This document shows, piece by piece, positions 26,763-34,141 of a stretch of DNA of 44,220 nucleotides; within the stretch, counting starts at the first letter, position 1, and the number at the start of each line of letters is the position of its first letter. The DNA is taken from assembly GCA_013202295.1 (NCBI GenBank), contig JABMRT010000051.1:1-44220 (forward strand), read 5' to 3'. Position numbers and translations under genes: made by a program. The stretch comes from Candidatus Zhuqueibacterota bacterium (GTDB lineage: Bacteria; Zhuqueibacterota; QNDG01; JABMRT01). Under the pieces are notes generated by a model. That model was not told where the DNA came from and did not search any database. It saw only the letters and a program-made list of their open reading frames with translations.

Positions 26763-27740
26763 TTGAATTACTTTTGTTCAGTCATTGTTCCGAATTATAA
26801 CGGTAGTGACCTTCTACCTAAATTGATTGCGAGTTTGGAGGAGCAATCCGGTCTGGATCTGGAAATTATTATTGTGGATAATGGATCGACCGATCTATCT
26901 AAAGAGGTGGTTCCAAAGACTGTTCGATGGATCCAGCTGGATCGAAATTATGGTTTTGCCTATGCAGTGAATCGCGGATTTGAGGCGGCAATGCATCCTT
27001 ATATTTTTATTGTCAACAGTGATATGGTACTTGAACCCGATTGTTTAACCCACTTAATTTCCTTTCTCGATGCCCATAAAGAATATGGATTCGCACAGCC
27101 GAAAGTTCGCTTTCTGGACAGGAAAGATACGATTAATACGGTTGGTGACGTCTGGTCCGTGTATGGTCTGGCCATTCAAAAAGGATTCGGACAAGAGGAC
27201 AAGGGACAATTTGATCAGGGCAGAGAGATATTTTCACCGACCGGTGGAGCGGCTGTTTTCAGAAAATCCATGCTCGATGAGGTGGGTCTGTTCGATGAAC
27301 GATTTATATCCTATCTTGAAGATGTGGATCTTGGATTTCGGATACGGACGGCGGGTTTTCGGGGGGTGCTGGTACCGGAGGCAGTGATCTATCATGCCTT
27401 TCAGGCCACATTCAGAAAGGTCCCCAATCTGTCCAGGTTCTATGTTACACGTAACAATTACTTTGTAATTATCAAGAATATGCCATTCCTGCTTTTGGCC
27501 AAATATTTACCCCAGCTTCTGATCGGGTTGTTACGCATTTTAATTGTGAGCGTGAAAGATCGATGTTTGCCGGTTCTTTTGAAAGTTCAGTTCAGTATAT
27601 TGAAACACTTGTTTTCTCTGATAAAAGAACGCAGACGCATCCAGCGAAGACGTCAGATAACGGCTCGTGAACTGGATGGCTGGTTTACGAAAGAGCGTCC
27701 TTTTCCAATACTCTTTTGGAAGAAAGCGCATCGGCCGTAA
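26763..27740 (+). CDS. GT2-family glycosyltransferase
   Basis: 325-residue GT-A transferase starting with TTG; AGAGG at 26746-26750 is the nearest ribosome-binding site and is rather far. IIVDNGSTDLS and VNSDMVLEPD are the nucleotide and DxD-type motifs, and SYLEDVDLGFRIRTAGF is the catalytic ED region. A hydrophobic patch (about 240-265) and a very basic C-terminus (KERRRIQRRRQITAR) suggest peripheral membrane attachment. It resembles the WbbL-like group. The stop directly precedes the next GT2 gene. Confidence 0.88.
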   Translation: MNYFCSVIVPNYNGSDLLPKLIASLEEQSGLDLEIIIVDNGSTDLSKEVVPKTVRWIQLDRNYGFAYAVNRGFEAAMHPYIFIVNSDMVLEPDCLTHLISFLDAHKEYGFAQPKVRFLDRKDTINTVGDVWSVYGLAIQKGFGQEDKGQFDQGREIFSPTGGAAVFRKSMLDEVGLFDERFISYLEDVDLGFRIRTAGFRGVLVPEAVIYHAFQATFRKVPNLSRFYVTRNNYFVIIKNMPFLLLAKYLPQLLIGLLRILIVSVKDRCLPVLLKVQFSILKHLFSLIKERRRIQRRRQITARELDGWFTKERPFPILFWKKAHRP

Positions 27741-27761
27741 TTGTCAAGTACGGTACAGGGT

Positions 27762-28748
27762 ATGGATCTTTCAATCATTATTGTCAATTGGAACACGCAG
27801 GACTTATTGCGCGCGTGTCTTGAGTCTATTCATAAAGAAAGCAATGATCTTTCGTTTGAAGTTTTTGTTGTGGACAATGCTTCAAAAGACAACAGTGTGA
27901 AGATGGTTCAGCAGAATTTTCCCTCTGTTTGTCTTATAGCGAATTCCGAGAATGCCGGATTTGGACGGGCTAACAATCAGGCCTATCGTGAATCCAAGGG
28001 TGAATATGTGCTTTTCCTGAATCCCGATACTGAGATTCATGATCGGGCGATTCATAAAATGATCGATTTCATGAAATCGCATCCAAAGGCCTGGTTGGTC
28101 GGGCCACGCGCTGTGCATCCGGATGGAACGATTCAGGTGAGTTGGTCCTATTTTCCATCCCTTGCTATGGTCTGGACAAACGGTGTGCCTCTGAAAGAAG
28201 CCCTGGCGATGTTCCCGCTGTTTCGAAAAATACTGCGATCCGACGCGATCTACACGAATGACCGGTATACACTTCCCGAGACAATCACTTCCCGGCCCGT
28301 GGATTTCGTATACGGGCAATGCATGATGACCAAGCGCTCGGTTCTCGAAAAGGTGGGCGCGTTTGATGAATCCATTTTTATGTATGAAGAAGAAGCCGAT
28401 CTGTGTTATCGCATTCATCAGGCCGGCGGTCAAGTTTGGTTTGTGAATGAGGCCGAAATTCTGCACCATGAAAGACAAAGCATCAAACAACTCCAAAACG
28501 AGCTCAAAGAAGAGGCAGGCTGGTTTATAAACGCCCGTGCTCACTTCTTTAAAAAATATAGGGGTTTGGCTGCACTTTTCCTGTTCCACATTATGACTGT
28601 GCTGAGTACGTTTCTCAAGTTGATTGCTTTCTCGGCGGCCCTTCTGATTGATCGGAAGAAAAAGGCTTATCTGAAGCGCAAGCGACAGTATCATGCATAC
28701 ATTGGGTTGTACTACATCCATTGGTTATTTGACAGCAAGGCATCCTAA
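27762..28748 (+). CDS. GT2-family glycosyltransferase (WbbL-like)
   Basis: 328-residue GT-A enzyme. It begins MDLSIIIVNWNTQDLL, the usual start of rhamnosyltransferase-type GT2 proteins, so ATG 27762 is preferred over an in-frame TTG at 27741 that abuts the upstream stop. VVDNASKDNS, FLNPDTEIHD and FMYEEEADLCYRIHQAGG are the nucleotide, metal and catalytic regions. A C-terminal hydrophobic segment (about 275-300) is followed by a basic tail. It is one of two consecutive GT2 genes after the propeller gene. Confidence 0.9.
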   Translation: MDLSIIIVNWNTQDLLRACLESIHKESNDLSFEVFVVDNASKDNSVKMVQQNFPSVCLIANSENAGFGRANNQAYRESKGEYVLFLNPDTEIHDRAIHKMIDFMKSHPKAWLVGPRAVHPDGTIQVSWSYFPSLAMVWTNGVPLKEALAMFPLFRKILRSDAIYTNDRYTLPETITSRPVDFVYGQCMMTKRSVLEKVGAFDESIFMYEEEADLCYRIHQAGGQVWFVNEAEILHHERQSIKQLQNELKEEAGWFINARAHFFKKYRGLAALFLFHIMTVLSTFLKLIAFSAALLIDRKKKAYLKRKRQYHAYIGLYYIHWLFDSKAS

Positions 28749-28764
28749 AAAAAAGAATGAGTTT

Positions 28765-30627
28765 ATGTTCAACGGTATTTTTTCACAACATCTGAGTCCC
28801 AAAGAATCCCGCAAACATCTGGAAATGATGATCGGCTCCTCCGATAAGGCGGATTCGATTTACTCGTTTTCTAATCCATTTGGCGGCGTGATTGGTCTGC
28901 GTAACGCGTTTGCAGATCAAGTCTCCACAGCCACGGATCAGTCCAAACAGATTTCGATTTACTTTTACGGCGTGTTGTACCGTCCGCCCTCTGTAAAAGG
29001 TGTGGATACCGACATACATACCTCCAGCCCGGCTGAAGAGGTACTGCGGCTCTTTGAAATGGCAGGCCTTGAAGGGCTGAAGCGTTTGAATGGCCGGTTT
29101 GCCTGTCTGATAGCGGATTCCAAAACAAAAAGAATTACCCTCCTACGTGATCAGATTGGATTGATGCCGCTCTATTACAGCAACTTGGATAGTAAAGTAA
29201 TTTTCAGCACCTCGATCTGGGACCTTACACGGCATCCGGGTTTGGGAAAACAAATTGATCCCACCGCTCTATATCGGTATCTTCTGTTTAATTATCTGCC
29301 TGGTGAATTGTCCATCTTTCGCGGAATTAAAAAACTTCGCCCCGGTCATTTGATACAGCTTAATGTGAACGGGATTTCAACCCGGCCGTATTGGCGGTTG
29401 AGCTTTGCTGATCCGCTTAATTTGTCGGAAGAAGAGATTCAATCCGACCTGTTGGATCTGTTCCGTAAATCCATCCAAATCAGAACCAATGAAAATGAGG
29501 CCGCATCGGGTGTGTTTCTGAGCGGTGGTATGGATTCAAGTACAATGGTGGGTCTGCTGCGTCCTATGACAGGCAAACCGATTCACTCCTATTCATTCCG
29601 CTGCAAAGGCAGATCGTTTGACGAATCCGGTTACGCCAAGGTCATGTCGGACGCGTACGGCACCGAGCATCATCTGGTTGAATATCCGGCTGATGAAGTG
29701 TTCTCCCTCCCAAAACTTGTGGAGCACATGGATGAACCGTTCAGCGACATCGGCATTGAGATTGCATCCTTTATCCTTGGTCGCGCAGCGCAGGGTCAGG
29801 TTTCTTCCATTTTCACTGGTGATGGCGGCGATGAGTTGTTCGGCGGCCATCCTGTTTATCTGGCAGATCGTATGGCCAAGACATTTGACAGCCTCCCGCA
29901 AGCGTTACGTAGATCGGTTCAATGGGCAGCGGGACTGCTCTCCGACACAGATAACAAGAAAAGTTTCGCAGTGAAAGCCAAACGGTTCGCGTATAGTGTG
30001 AACTTTCCGGCCAAGCTTTACAGCAACCGCTGGCGCATGTATTATCTGCCCCATGAGATCCAGCATCTCTGTACACCTGAATTGAGCCAAACGCTAGCGC
30101 AAGCTGATCCGCTTTCCGAAATCATCCATCTTTACGATGAAGCGGATGGTCCGGACACTTTGAGCCGCACATTGTACGGCGACTATCACACAGTGGTGAA
30201 TTTTTATCTGCGGCGTATGGATCTGCTCCGCGGGTTTGGGCTTGAGGGACGGTTCCCGATGTTCGATCCGGAACTGGTGACTTATGCGGCTCGGATTCCT
30301 TCAGCTCTCAAAATCCGTAAAAATAATGAAACCAAATACATTTTTCATAAAACCATGGCAGGCGTGCTGCCGGATTCCATCGTTTTCCGAAAAGACAAAC
30401 TCGGCCACAGCGTGCCCTTTAAAAACTGGATGCGGGAATCTGATCCGGTATTGCAATTTGTTCGCGACACTTTGTCTGAATCCAATTTGAAGAAGCGGGG
30501 ATTTTTTAATTCCTCATTTATAAATAATTTGTTAAATGAGCATCTCCAGAAAAAGCACAATCATTCACATCGATTGTGGGCGCTGGTTGTGCTTGAAACC
30601 TGGATGAACCATCATCAAATACAATGA
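28765..30627 (+). CDS. Asparagine synthetase-like protein lacking the glutaminase nucleophile
   Basis: 620-residue AsnB-family protein. The synthetase domain looks intact: PP-loop SGGMDS at 253-258, FTGDGGDELFGGHP, the KYIFHKTM region and FRKDKLGHSVPFKNWM. The N-terminal class II amidotransferase domain keeps its fold markers (LKRLNGRFACLIAD, LLRDQIGLMPLYY) but starts MFNGIF instead of MCGI. It also lacks RGPD, has FYGVLY where FNGEIY is expected, and has SPAEEVL in place of SDTETLV. It therefore cannot use glutamine by the usual mechanism. It might use free ammonia or another amine, or work with the complete paralogue at 15397. An upstream in-frame ATG at 28693 would not restore the cysteine motif. 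Confidence 0.87.
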   Translation: MFNGIFSQHLSPKESRKHLEMMIGSSDKADSIYSFSNPFGGVIGLRNAFADQVSTATDQSKQISIYFYGVLYRPPSVKGVDTDIHTSSPAEEVLRLFEMAGLEGLKRLNGRFACLIADSKTKRITLLRDQIGLMPLYYSNLDSKVIFSTSIWDLTRHPGLGKQIDPTALYRYLLFNYLPGELSIFRGIKKLRPGHLIQLNVNGISTRPYWRLSFADPLNLSEEEIQSDLLDLFRKSIQIRTNENEAASGVFLSGGMDSSTMVGLLRPMTGKPIHSYSFRCKGRSFDESGYAKVMSDAYGTEHHLVEYPADEVFSLPKLVEHMDEPFSDIGIEIASFILGRAAQGQVSSIFTGDGGDELFGGHPVYLADRMAKTFDSLPQALRRSVQWAAGLLSDTDNKKSFAVKAKRFAYSVNFPAKLYSNRWRMYYLPHEIQHLCTPELSQTLAQADPLSEIIHLYDEADGPDTLSRTLYGDYHTVVNFYLRRMDLLRGFGLEGRFPMFDPELVTYAARIPSALKIRKNNETKYIFHKTMAGVLPDSIVFRKDKLGHSVPFKNWMRESDPVLQFVRDTLSESNLKKRGFFNSSFINNLLNEHLQKKHNHSHRLWALVVLETWMNHHQIQ

Positions 30628-30637
30628 GAGAAGGCCT

Positions 30638-31636
30638 ATGCATATTTTAATTACAGGCGGAGCCGGATTCATTGGATCCCATCTCAGCGACGCGCTGATC
30701 AAGCGGGGAGAAGATGTCACGATCATTGACGATCTGTCTACCGGCAGGATGGAGAACATCGCCCATCTGAAGGACAACAAACGGTTTCATTTCGTGATTG
30801 AAACAATCTTGAACGAAACGGTCATGGATCGGCTGGTTTCGGAATGTGATGTGATTTATCATCTCGCTGCAGCCGTGGGAGTTGAGCTGATTGTGAATCA
30901 TCCTGTTGAGGTGATTGAGCGAAACATACTCGGTACTGAAATGGTGTTTAAAACGGCCAACCGGTACAAGAAAAAAGTGTTTGTCGCGTCTACGTCCGAG
31001 ATTTACGGAAAGAATGAGAATGTGCCGTTCAAGGAAACGGATGACCGCCTTCTCGGTCCCACGATCAAAAGCCGGTGGAGCTATTCCAGCTCAAAAGCCA
31101 TTGATGAATTTCTGGCTCTGGCTTATTGGAAGGAAAAACAGCTTCCCGTGGTCATCGGCCGTTTTTTCAATACCATCGGCCCCCGGCAGACGGGCCAGTA
31201 CGGTATGGTCGTACCGCGCTTTGTCAAACGCGCCCTGCTTGATCAGCCCATTGTCGTATACAGTGACGGCGAACAGTCCCGCTGTTTTACGGATGTGAGC
31301 GATGTGATCCAGGCGGTTTTAAATTTAATGGATCATCCCGAGGCGGTCGGGAATATTTACAATATTGGCAGCCAGCAGGAGATTAACATCAACGGTCTGG
31401 CCGAGCGCATCCTTGAAGTGACGAGAAGCGAGTCGGTGATAGAACACATTTCCTACGAACAGGCCTATGAAAGCGGATTCGAAGATATGCGCCGTCGTGT
31501 GCCGGATGTGAGCCGATTGAAAGCGCTGACAAGGTACACGCCCAAAGTCAAGCTGGATGTGACCATTCAAAAGATCATGGAGGAAATGAAAGCAAACGAT
31601 CCTGATGTTCAGGCGTATCTGAAGTCCAAAGCATAA
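30638..31636 (+). CDS. NAD-dependent nucleotide-sugar epimerase/decarboxylase-like SDR
   Basis: Extended SDR of 332 residues. GGAGFIG is at residues 7-13, ASTSEIYG precedes the catalytic Y149-x3-K153 (YSSSK), and DDLSTGRMENI follows the cofactor strand. FFNTIGPRQTGQYGMVVPRF and YSDGEQSRCFTDVSDVIQ are shared with UDP-glucuronate decarboxylase/UXS-like and GalE-like enzymes. Given UDP-glucuronate synthesis in this locus, UDP-xylose formation is one option, but specificity is not determinable. AGAGAAGG upstream of the ATG is its ribosome-binding site. Confidence 0.85.
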   Translation: MHILITGGAGFIGSHLSDALIKRGEDVTIIDDLSTGRMENIAHLKDNKRFHFVIETILNETVMDRLVSECDVIYHLAAAVGVELIVNHPVEVIERNILGTEMVFKTANRYKKKVFVASTSEIYGKNENVPFKETDDRLLGPTIKSRWSYSSSKAIDEFLALAYWKEKQLPVVIGRFFNTIGPRQTGQYGMVVPRFVKRALLDQPIVVYSDGEQSRCFTDVSDVIQAVLNLMDHPEAVGNIYNIGSQQEININGLAERILEVTRSESVIEHISYEQAYESGFEDMRRRVPDVSRLKALTRYTPKVKLDVTIQKIMEEMKANDPDVQAYLKSKA

Positions 31637-31638
31637 TC

Positions 31639-31643
31639 GGAGG
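31639..31643 (+). promoter_or_regulatory. Shine-Dalgarno GGAGG before a CTG start
   Basis: A perfect GGAGG lies four bases before CTG 31648 and three bases after the upstream stop codon. The first in-frame ATG, at 31681, is 37 bases away and has no Shine-Dalgarno. Confidence 0.55.
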
Positions 31644-31647
31644 CGTT

Positions 31648-32217
31648 CTGTCGACACCAATCGCACATACCCTGTTCGGGATGGCACTGGCCCGTTTGTC
31701 ACTGCCTACGAATCCACCCTCCATGGCGTGGATCGCCCTCTACTCCCTGATCTTTGCAAATCTGCCGGATGTGGATTATTTGTTCGGTTTTATTGTTGGT
31801 CGGCCAAACGCCTTTCACCGCGACTGGACCCATTCCCTCGTGTTCGCGCTGGGGATCGCAGTGCTGTTTATGTGGATCCGTTTCCTGAAATCCAGTACGG
31901 TCGAAATCCGATCATCCCTGCTTGTTTTTGGATTGATTTCATCCCATCTGGTTGTGGATTATTTTGCACTGGATATGAGTGATCCGGTTGGAATTCCGTT
32001 GTTCTGGCCATTCAGTTCTGAACATTATATCGCGCCAATCATCCTCTTCAGGGATGTTCATAAAGGAGTTACAAACGCTGCTTTTTTCAGGGTGCTTTTC
32101 TCGTCGCATAACTTGATCACCCTGCTATCTGAATTGATGATTTTTGGTCCTTTTGTTGCTATAAGTTATTGGATTTTAAATCGTAAGACACAGAGATTCA
32201 ATGCAGAATCAAAATAA
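31648..32217 (+). CDS. YdjM-like membrane-bound metal-dependent hydrolase, probable CTG start
   Basis: Small polytopic membrane protein of the YdjM/DUF457 metal-dependent hydrolase group. Starting at CTG 31648 gives 189 residues with the conserved N-terminal STPIAHTLFG (H7). Further likely metal ligands are NLPDVDYL (D41, D43), FHRDWTHSL (H57, H62) and SSHLVVDYF (H100, D104). Using the first ATG (31681) would lose the conserved PIAH motif. Four or five hydrophobic segments are present. The biochemical role of the family is poorly known; phospholipid or lipid-linked substrates are an inference. It overlaps the next gene by 17 bases. Confidence 0.78.
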   Translation: MSTPIAHTLFGMALARLSLPTNPPSMAWIALYSLIFANLPDVDYLFGFIVGRPNAFHRDWTHSLVFALGIAVLFMWIRFLKSSTVEIRSSLLVFGLISSHLVVDYFALDMSDPVGIPLFWPFSSEHYIAPIILFRDVHKGVTNAAFFRVLFSSHNLITLLSELMIFGPFVAISYWILNRKTQRFNAESK

Positions 32218-33178
32218 AAAATCTCCCTTCCTCTCGGTAGTTGTGCCGATCTATAATGAAGTCGAGAATGTACGGTTGCTGTATACCGCCATTCGGGACG
32301 TTCTGGATACGCTGAACAAACCATGTGAAATTCTACTTGTAGATGACGGCAGTACGGATGGTACGCGGGAGATTCTGTATGAGTTGGCAGCTTCTGATCC
32401 GCAACTTCGTGTAATTCTGTTTCGGAATAATTTTGGGCAGTCCGCAGCCATGGGTGCCGGATTTCGCGCGAGCCGCGGTGAAATGGTAGTCGCGATGGAT
32501 GGCGATTTGCAGAACGATCCGAAGGACATCCCCAAGCTCATCCAGAAAATCGAAGAAGGATATGATGTGGTCAGCGGGTGGCGCAAGAACCGCAAGGACG
32601 GATTGATTATACGTAAAATCCCCTCGCGAATCGCGAACCGGCTGATCTGCTCCGTCACGGATGTCCAACTGCATGACACAGGCTGTTCGCTTAAGATTTT
32701 CCGCAGAGCAGTGATTGACCGCATCCGGCTGTATGGTGAGTTGCATCGGTTCATCCCGGCGCTTGCACGAGTTGAAGGTGCGCGTATTGCAGAGATGGTG
32801 GTGGCCCATCATCCACGGCGGTTCGGGGAATCCAAATACAATATCACGCGCACGTTCCGCGTGCTCATGGATCTGAGCAGCCTGAACATGTTCATAAAAT
32901 ATCTTGGGAATCCCCTGCGGTTTTTTGGACGCATCGGATTTATGATTCTGTTTTTCGGCGCTCTGTCCACAGCCTGGGCCGGATGGCTGGCCATTGATCA
33001 ACATTGGCAAGCGGCCGAACTTAATATATTAATCACACTTATCTTTTTATTAGCCGCAACCGGTTTTCAGTTTGTTTTTTACGGGTTGATTGCGAGCTTG
33101 ATCGTCAAAACAGGAAATCGAAAAGGGCGCACCCTGTCCGCGCAAATGGCTTTTCGACAAGAGGATGAAAATGAGTAA
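32201..33178 (+). CDS. GtrB/DPM1-like polyprenyl-phosphate glycosyltransferase (DxD intact)
   Basis: 325-residue GT2 enzyme that should load a sugar onto polyprenyl phosphate to make a lipid-linked monosaccharide donor. VPIYNEVENV and LLVDDGSTDGT form the nucleotide-binding part, D100-G-D102 in MDGDLQNDP is the metal site, and HHPRRFGESKYN is the conserved acceptor-lipid region. Two C-terminal membrane helices (about 238-262 and 275-302) match the GtrB architecture. It overlaps the YdjM-like gene by 17 bases and is followed by a degenerate paralogue. Confidence 0.92.
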   Translation: MQNQNKKSPFLSVVVPIYNEVENVRLLYTAIRDVLDTLNKPCEILLVDDGSTDGTREILYELAASDPQLRVILFRNNFGQSAAMGAGFRASRGEMVVAMDGDLQNDPKDIPKLIQKIEEGYDVVSGWRKNRKDGLIIRKIPSRIANRLICSVTDVQLHDTGCSLKIFRRAVIDRIRLYGELHRFIPALARVEGARIAEMVVAHHPRRFGESKYNITRTFRVLMDLSSLNMFIKYLGNPLRFFGRIGFMILFFGALSTAWAGWLAIDQHWQAAELNILITLIFLLAATGFQFVFYGLIASLIVKTGNRKGRTLSAQMAFRQEDENE

Positions 33179-34115
33179 AGCTTCCCATTCATTAATTATT
33201 TCCGTATTTAATTTGTCCAATACGGTGAAAACCGTGTATCAGGATTTGACCAAAGCCATGGGCCGGCTGCCCGGTTCGTATGACATCGTTTTTGTGGATG
33301 ATGCCAGTACGGACAATACCTATGAGCAATTGGTTGAACTGGCACAAACAGATTCGAATCTACGTGTGATCAAAATGAGAACCTCATTCGGTGAGGCCGC
33401 GGCTCTGGATGCAGGTCTGCGTCATTCTACGGGTGAACGCATTGTGTTTATCAGCGGACGCGTGCGAGTGAATGTGGCGCAGATCCCTGATCTTGTGAAT
33501 GCGTTGGATCTGGGTAATGATTTGGTCATCGGCCGCCGCTATCCCAGACGTGATGCCTTGATGAATCGATGGATTTCCGGCCTGTTCAACTGGATCGTCA
33601 GTCGGATCTGCAAAGTCCGTTTGCGAGACATGAACAGCGGTGTATTTGCTTCAACCCGTGCCGTTTTTGACAAGATCGCGGTATATGGCGATTTGAATAA
33701 TTTTATTGCCGTGCTCGCATCACAGCAGGGGTATCAGCTGGCCGAGGTGGATATTGAACAGCTTTCTGGTACATTTCGTATGTCCCGCTACCCGAAAGAG
33801 TATGTGAGCCGCCTGCTTGATATTATCACTGTCTTTTTCCTGACACGGTATTCGAAGAAACCGATTCATTTTATGGGATTTATGGGCGCATTGTTTTTTC
33901 TCATCGGATTGGGCATTGAGATTTACCTGTTCATTTATCGCATCCTTCAACTCGGCCCGATTGCCGGAAGGCCGCTGATTATCCTGGGTGCGTTACTGCT
34001 GGTGATCGGTATTCAGCTCATTTCCATCGGTTTATTGGGCGAGATGATTATTTTCACCCATGCCGGGGATATTGAAGAATATAACATCGAGACCATACTC
34101 AATGAGGATTCCTGA
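33171..34115 (+). CDS. GtrB-like glycosyltransferase paralogue that has lost the DxD motif
   Basis: 314-residue GT2 protein with the same layout as the gene before it: an N-terminal GT-A domain and two C-terminal membrane helices (about 233-256 and 266-290). FVDDASTDNT keeps the first Asp motif, but the metal-binding site reads IVFISGRVRVN, with S95-G-R97 where the neighbour has D-G-D. The lipid-binding block is SGTFRMSRYP in place of RRFGESKYN. It is probably catalytically altered or inactive, perhaps a partner subunit. ATG 33171 is preferred (GAGG 33161-33164, six bases upstream) and overlaps the previous stop by 8 bases. Confidence 0.87.
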   Translation: MSKASHSLIISVFNLSNTVKTVYQDLTKAMGRLPGSYDIVFVDDASTDNTYEQLVELAQTDSNLRVIKMRTSFGEAAALDAGLRHSTGERIVFISGRVRVNVAQIPDLVNALDLGNDLVIGRRYPRRDALMNRWISGLFNWIVSRICKVRLRDMNSGVFASTRAVFDKIAVYGDLNNFIAVLASQQGYQLAEVDIEQLSGTFRMSRYPKEYVSRLLDIITVFFLTRYSKKPIHFMGFMGALFFLIGLGIEIYLFIYRILQLGPIAGRPLIILGALLLVIGIQLISIGLLGEMIIFTHAGDIEEYNIETILNEDS

Positions 34116-34141
34116 GAATCCTCCAATTTAATTAAAGTGTG

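Noticed and set aside
27882-28721. 279-residue open frame on the minus strand
   Set aside because: It lies entirely opposite a clear GT2 gene (27762-28748), has no family features and is a codon-bias shadow. The same applies to other long minus-strand frames such as 1143-1787 and 20175-20801.
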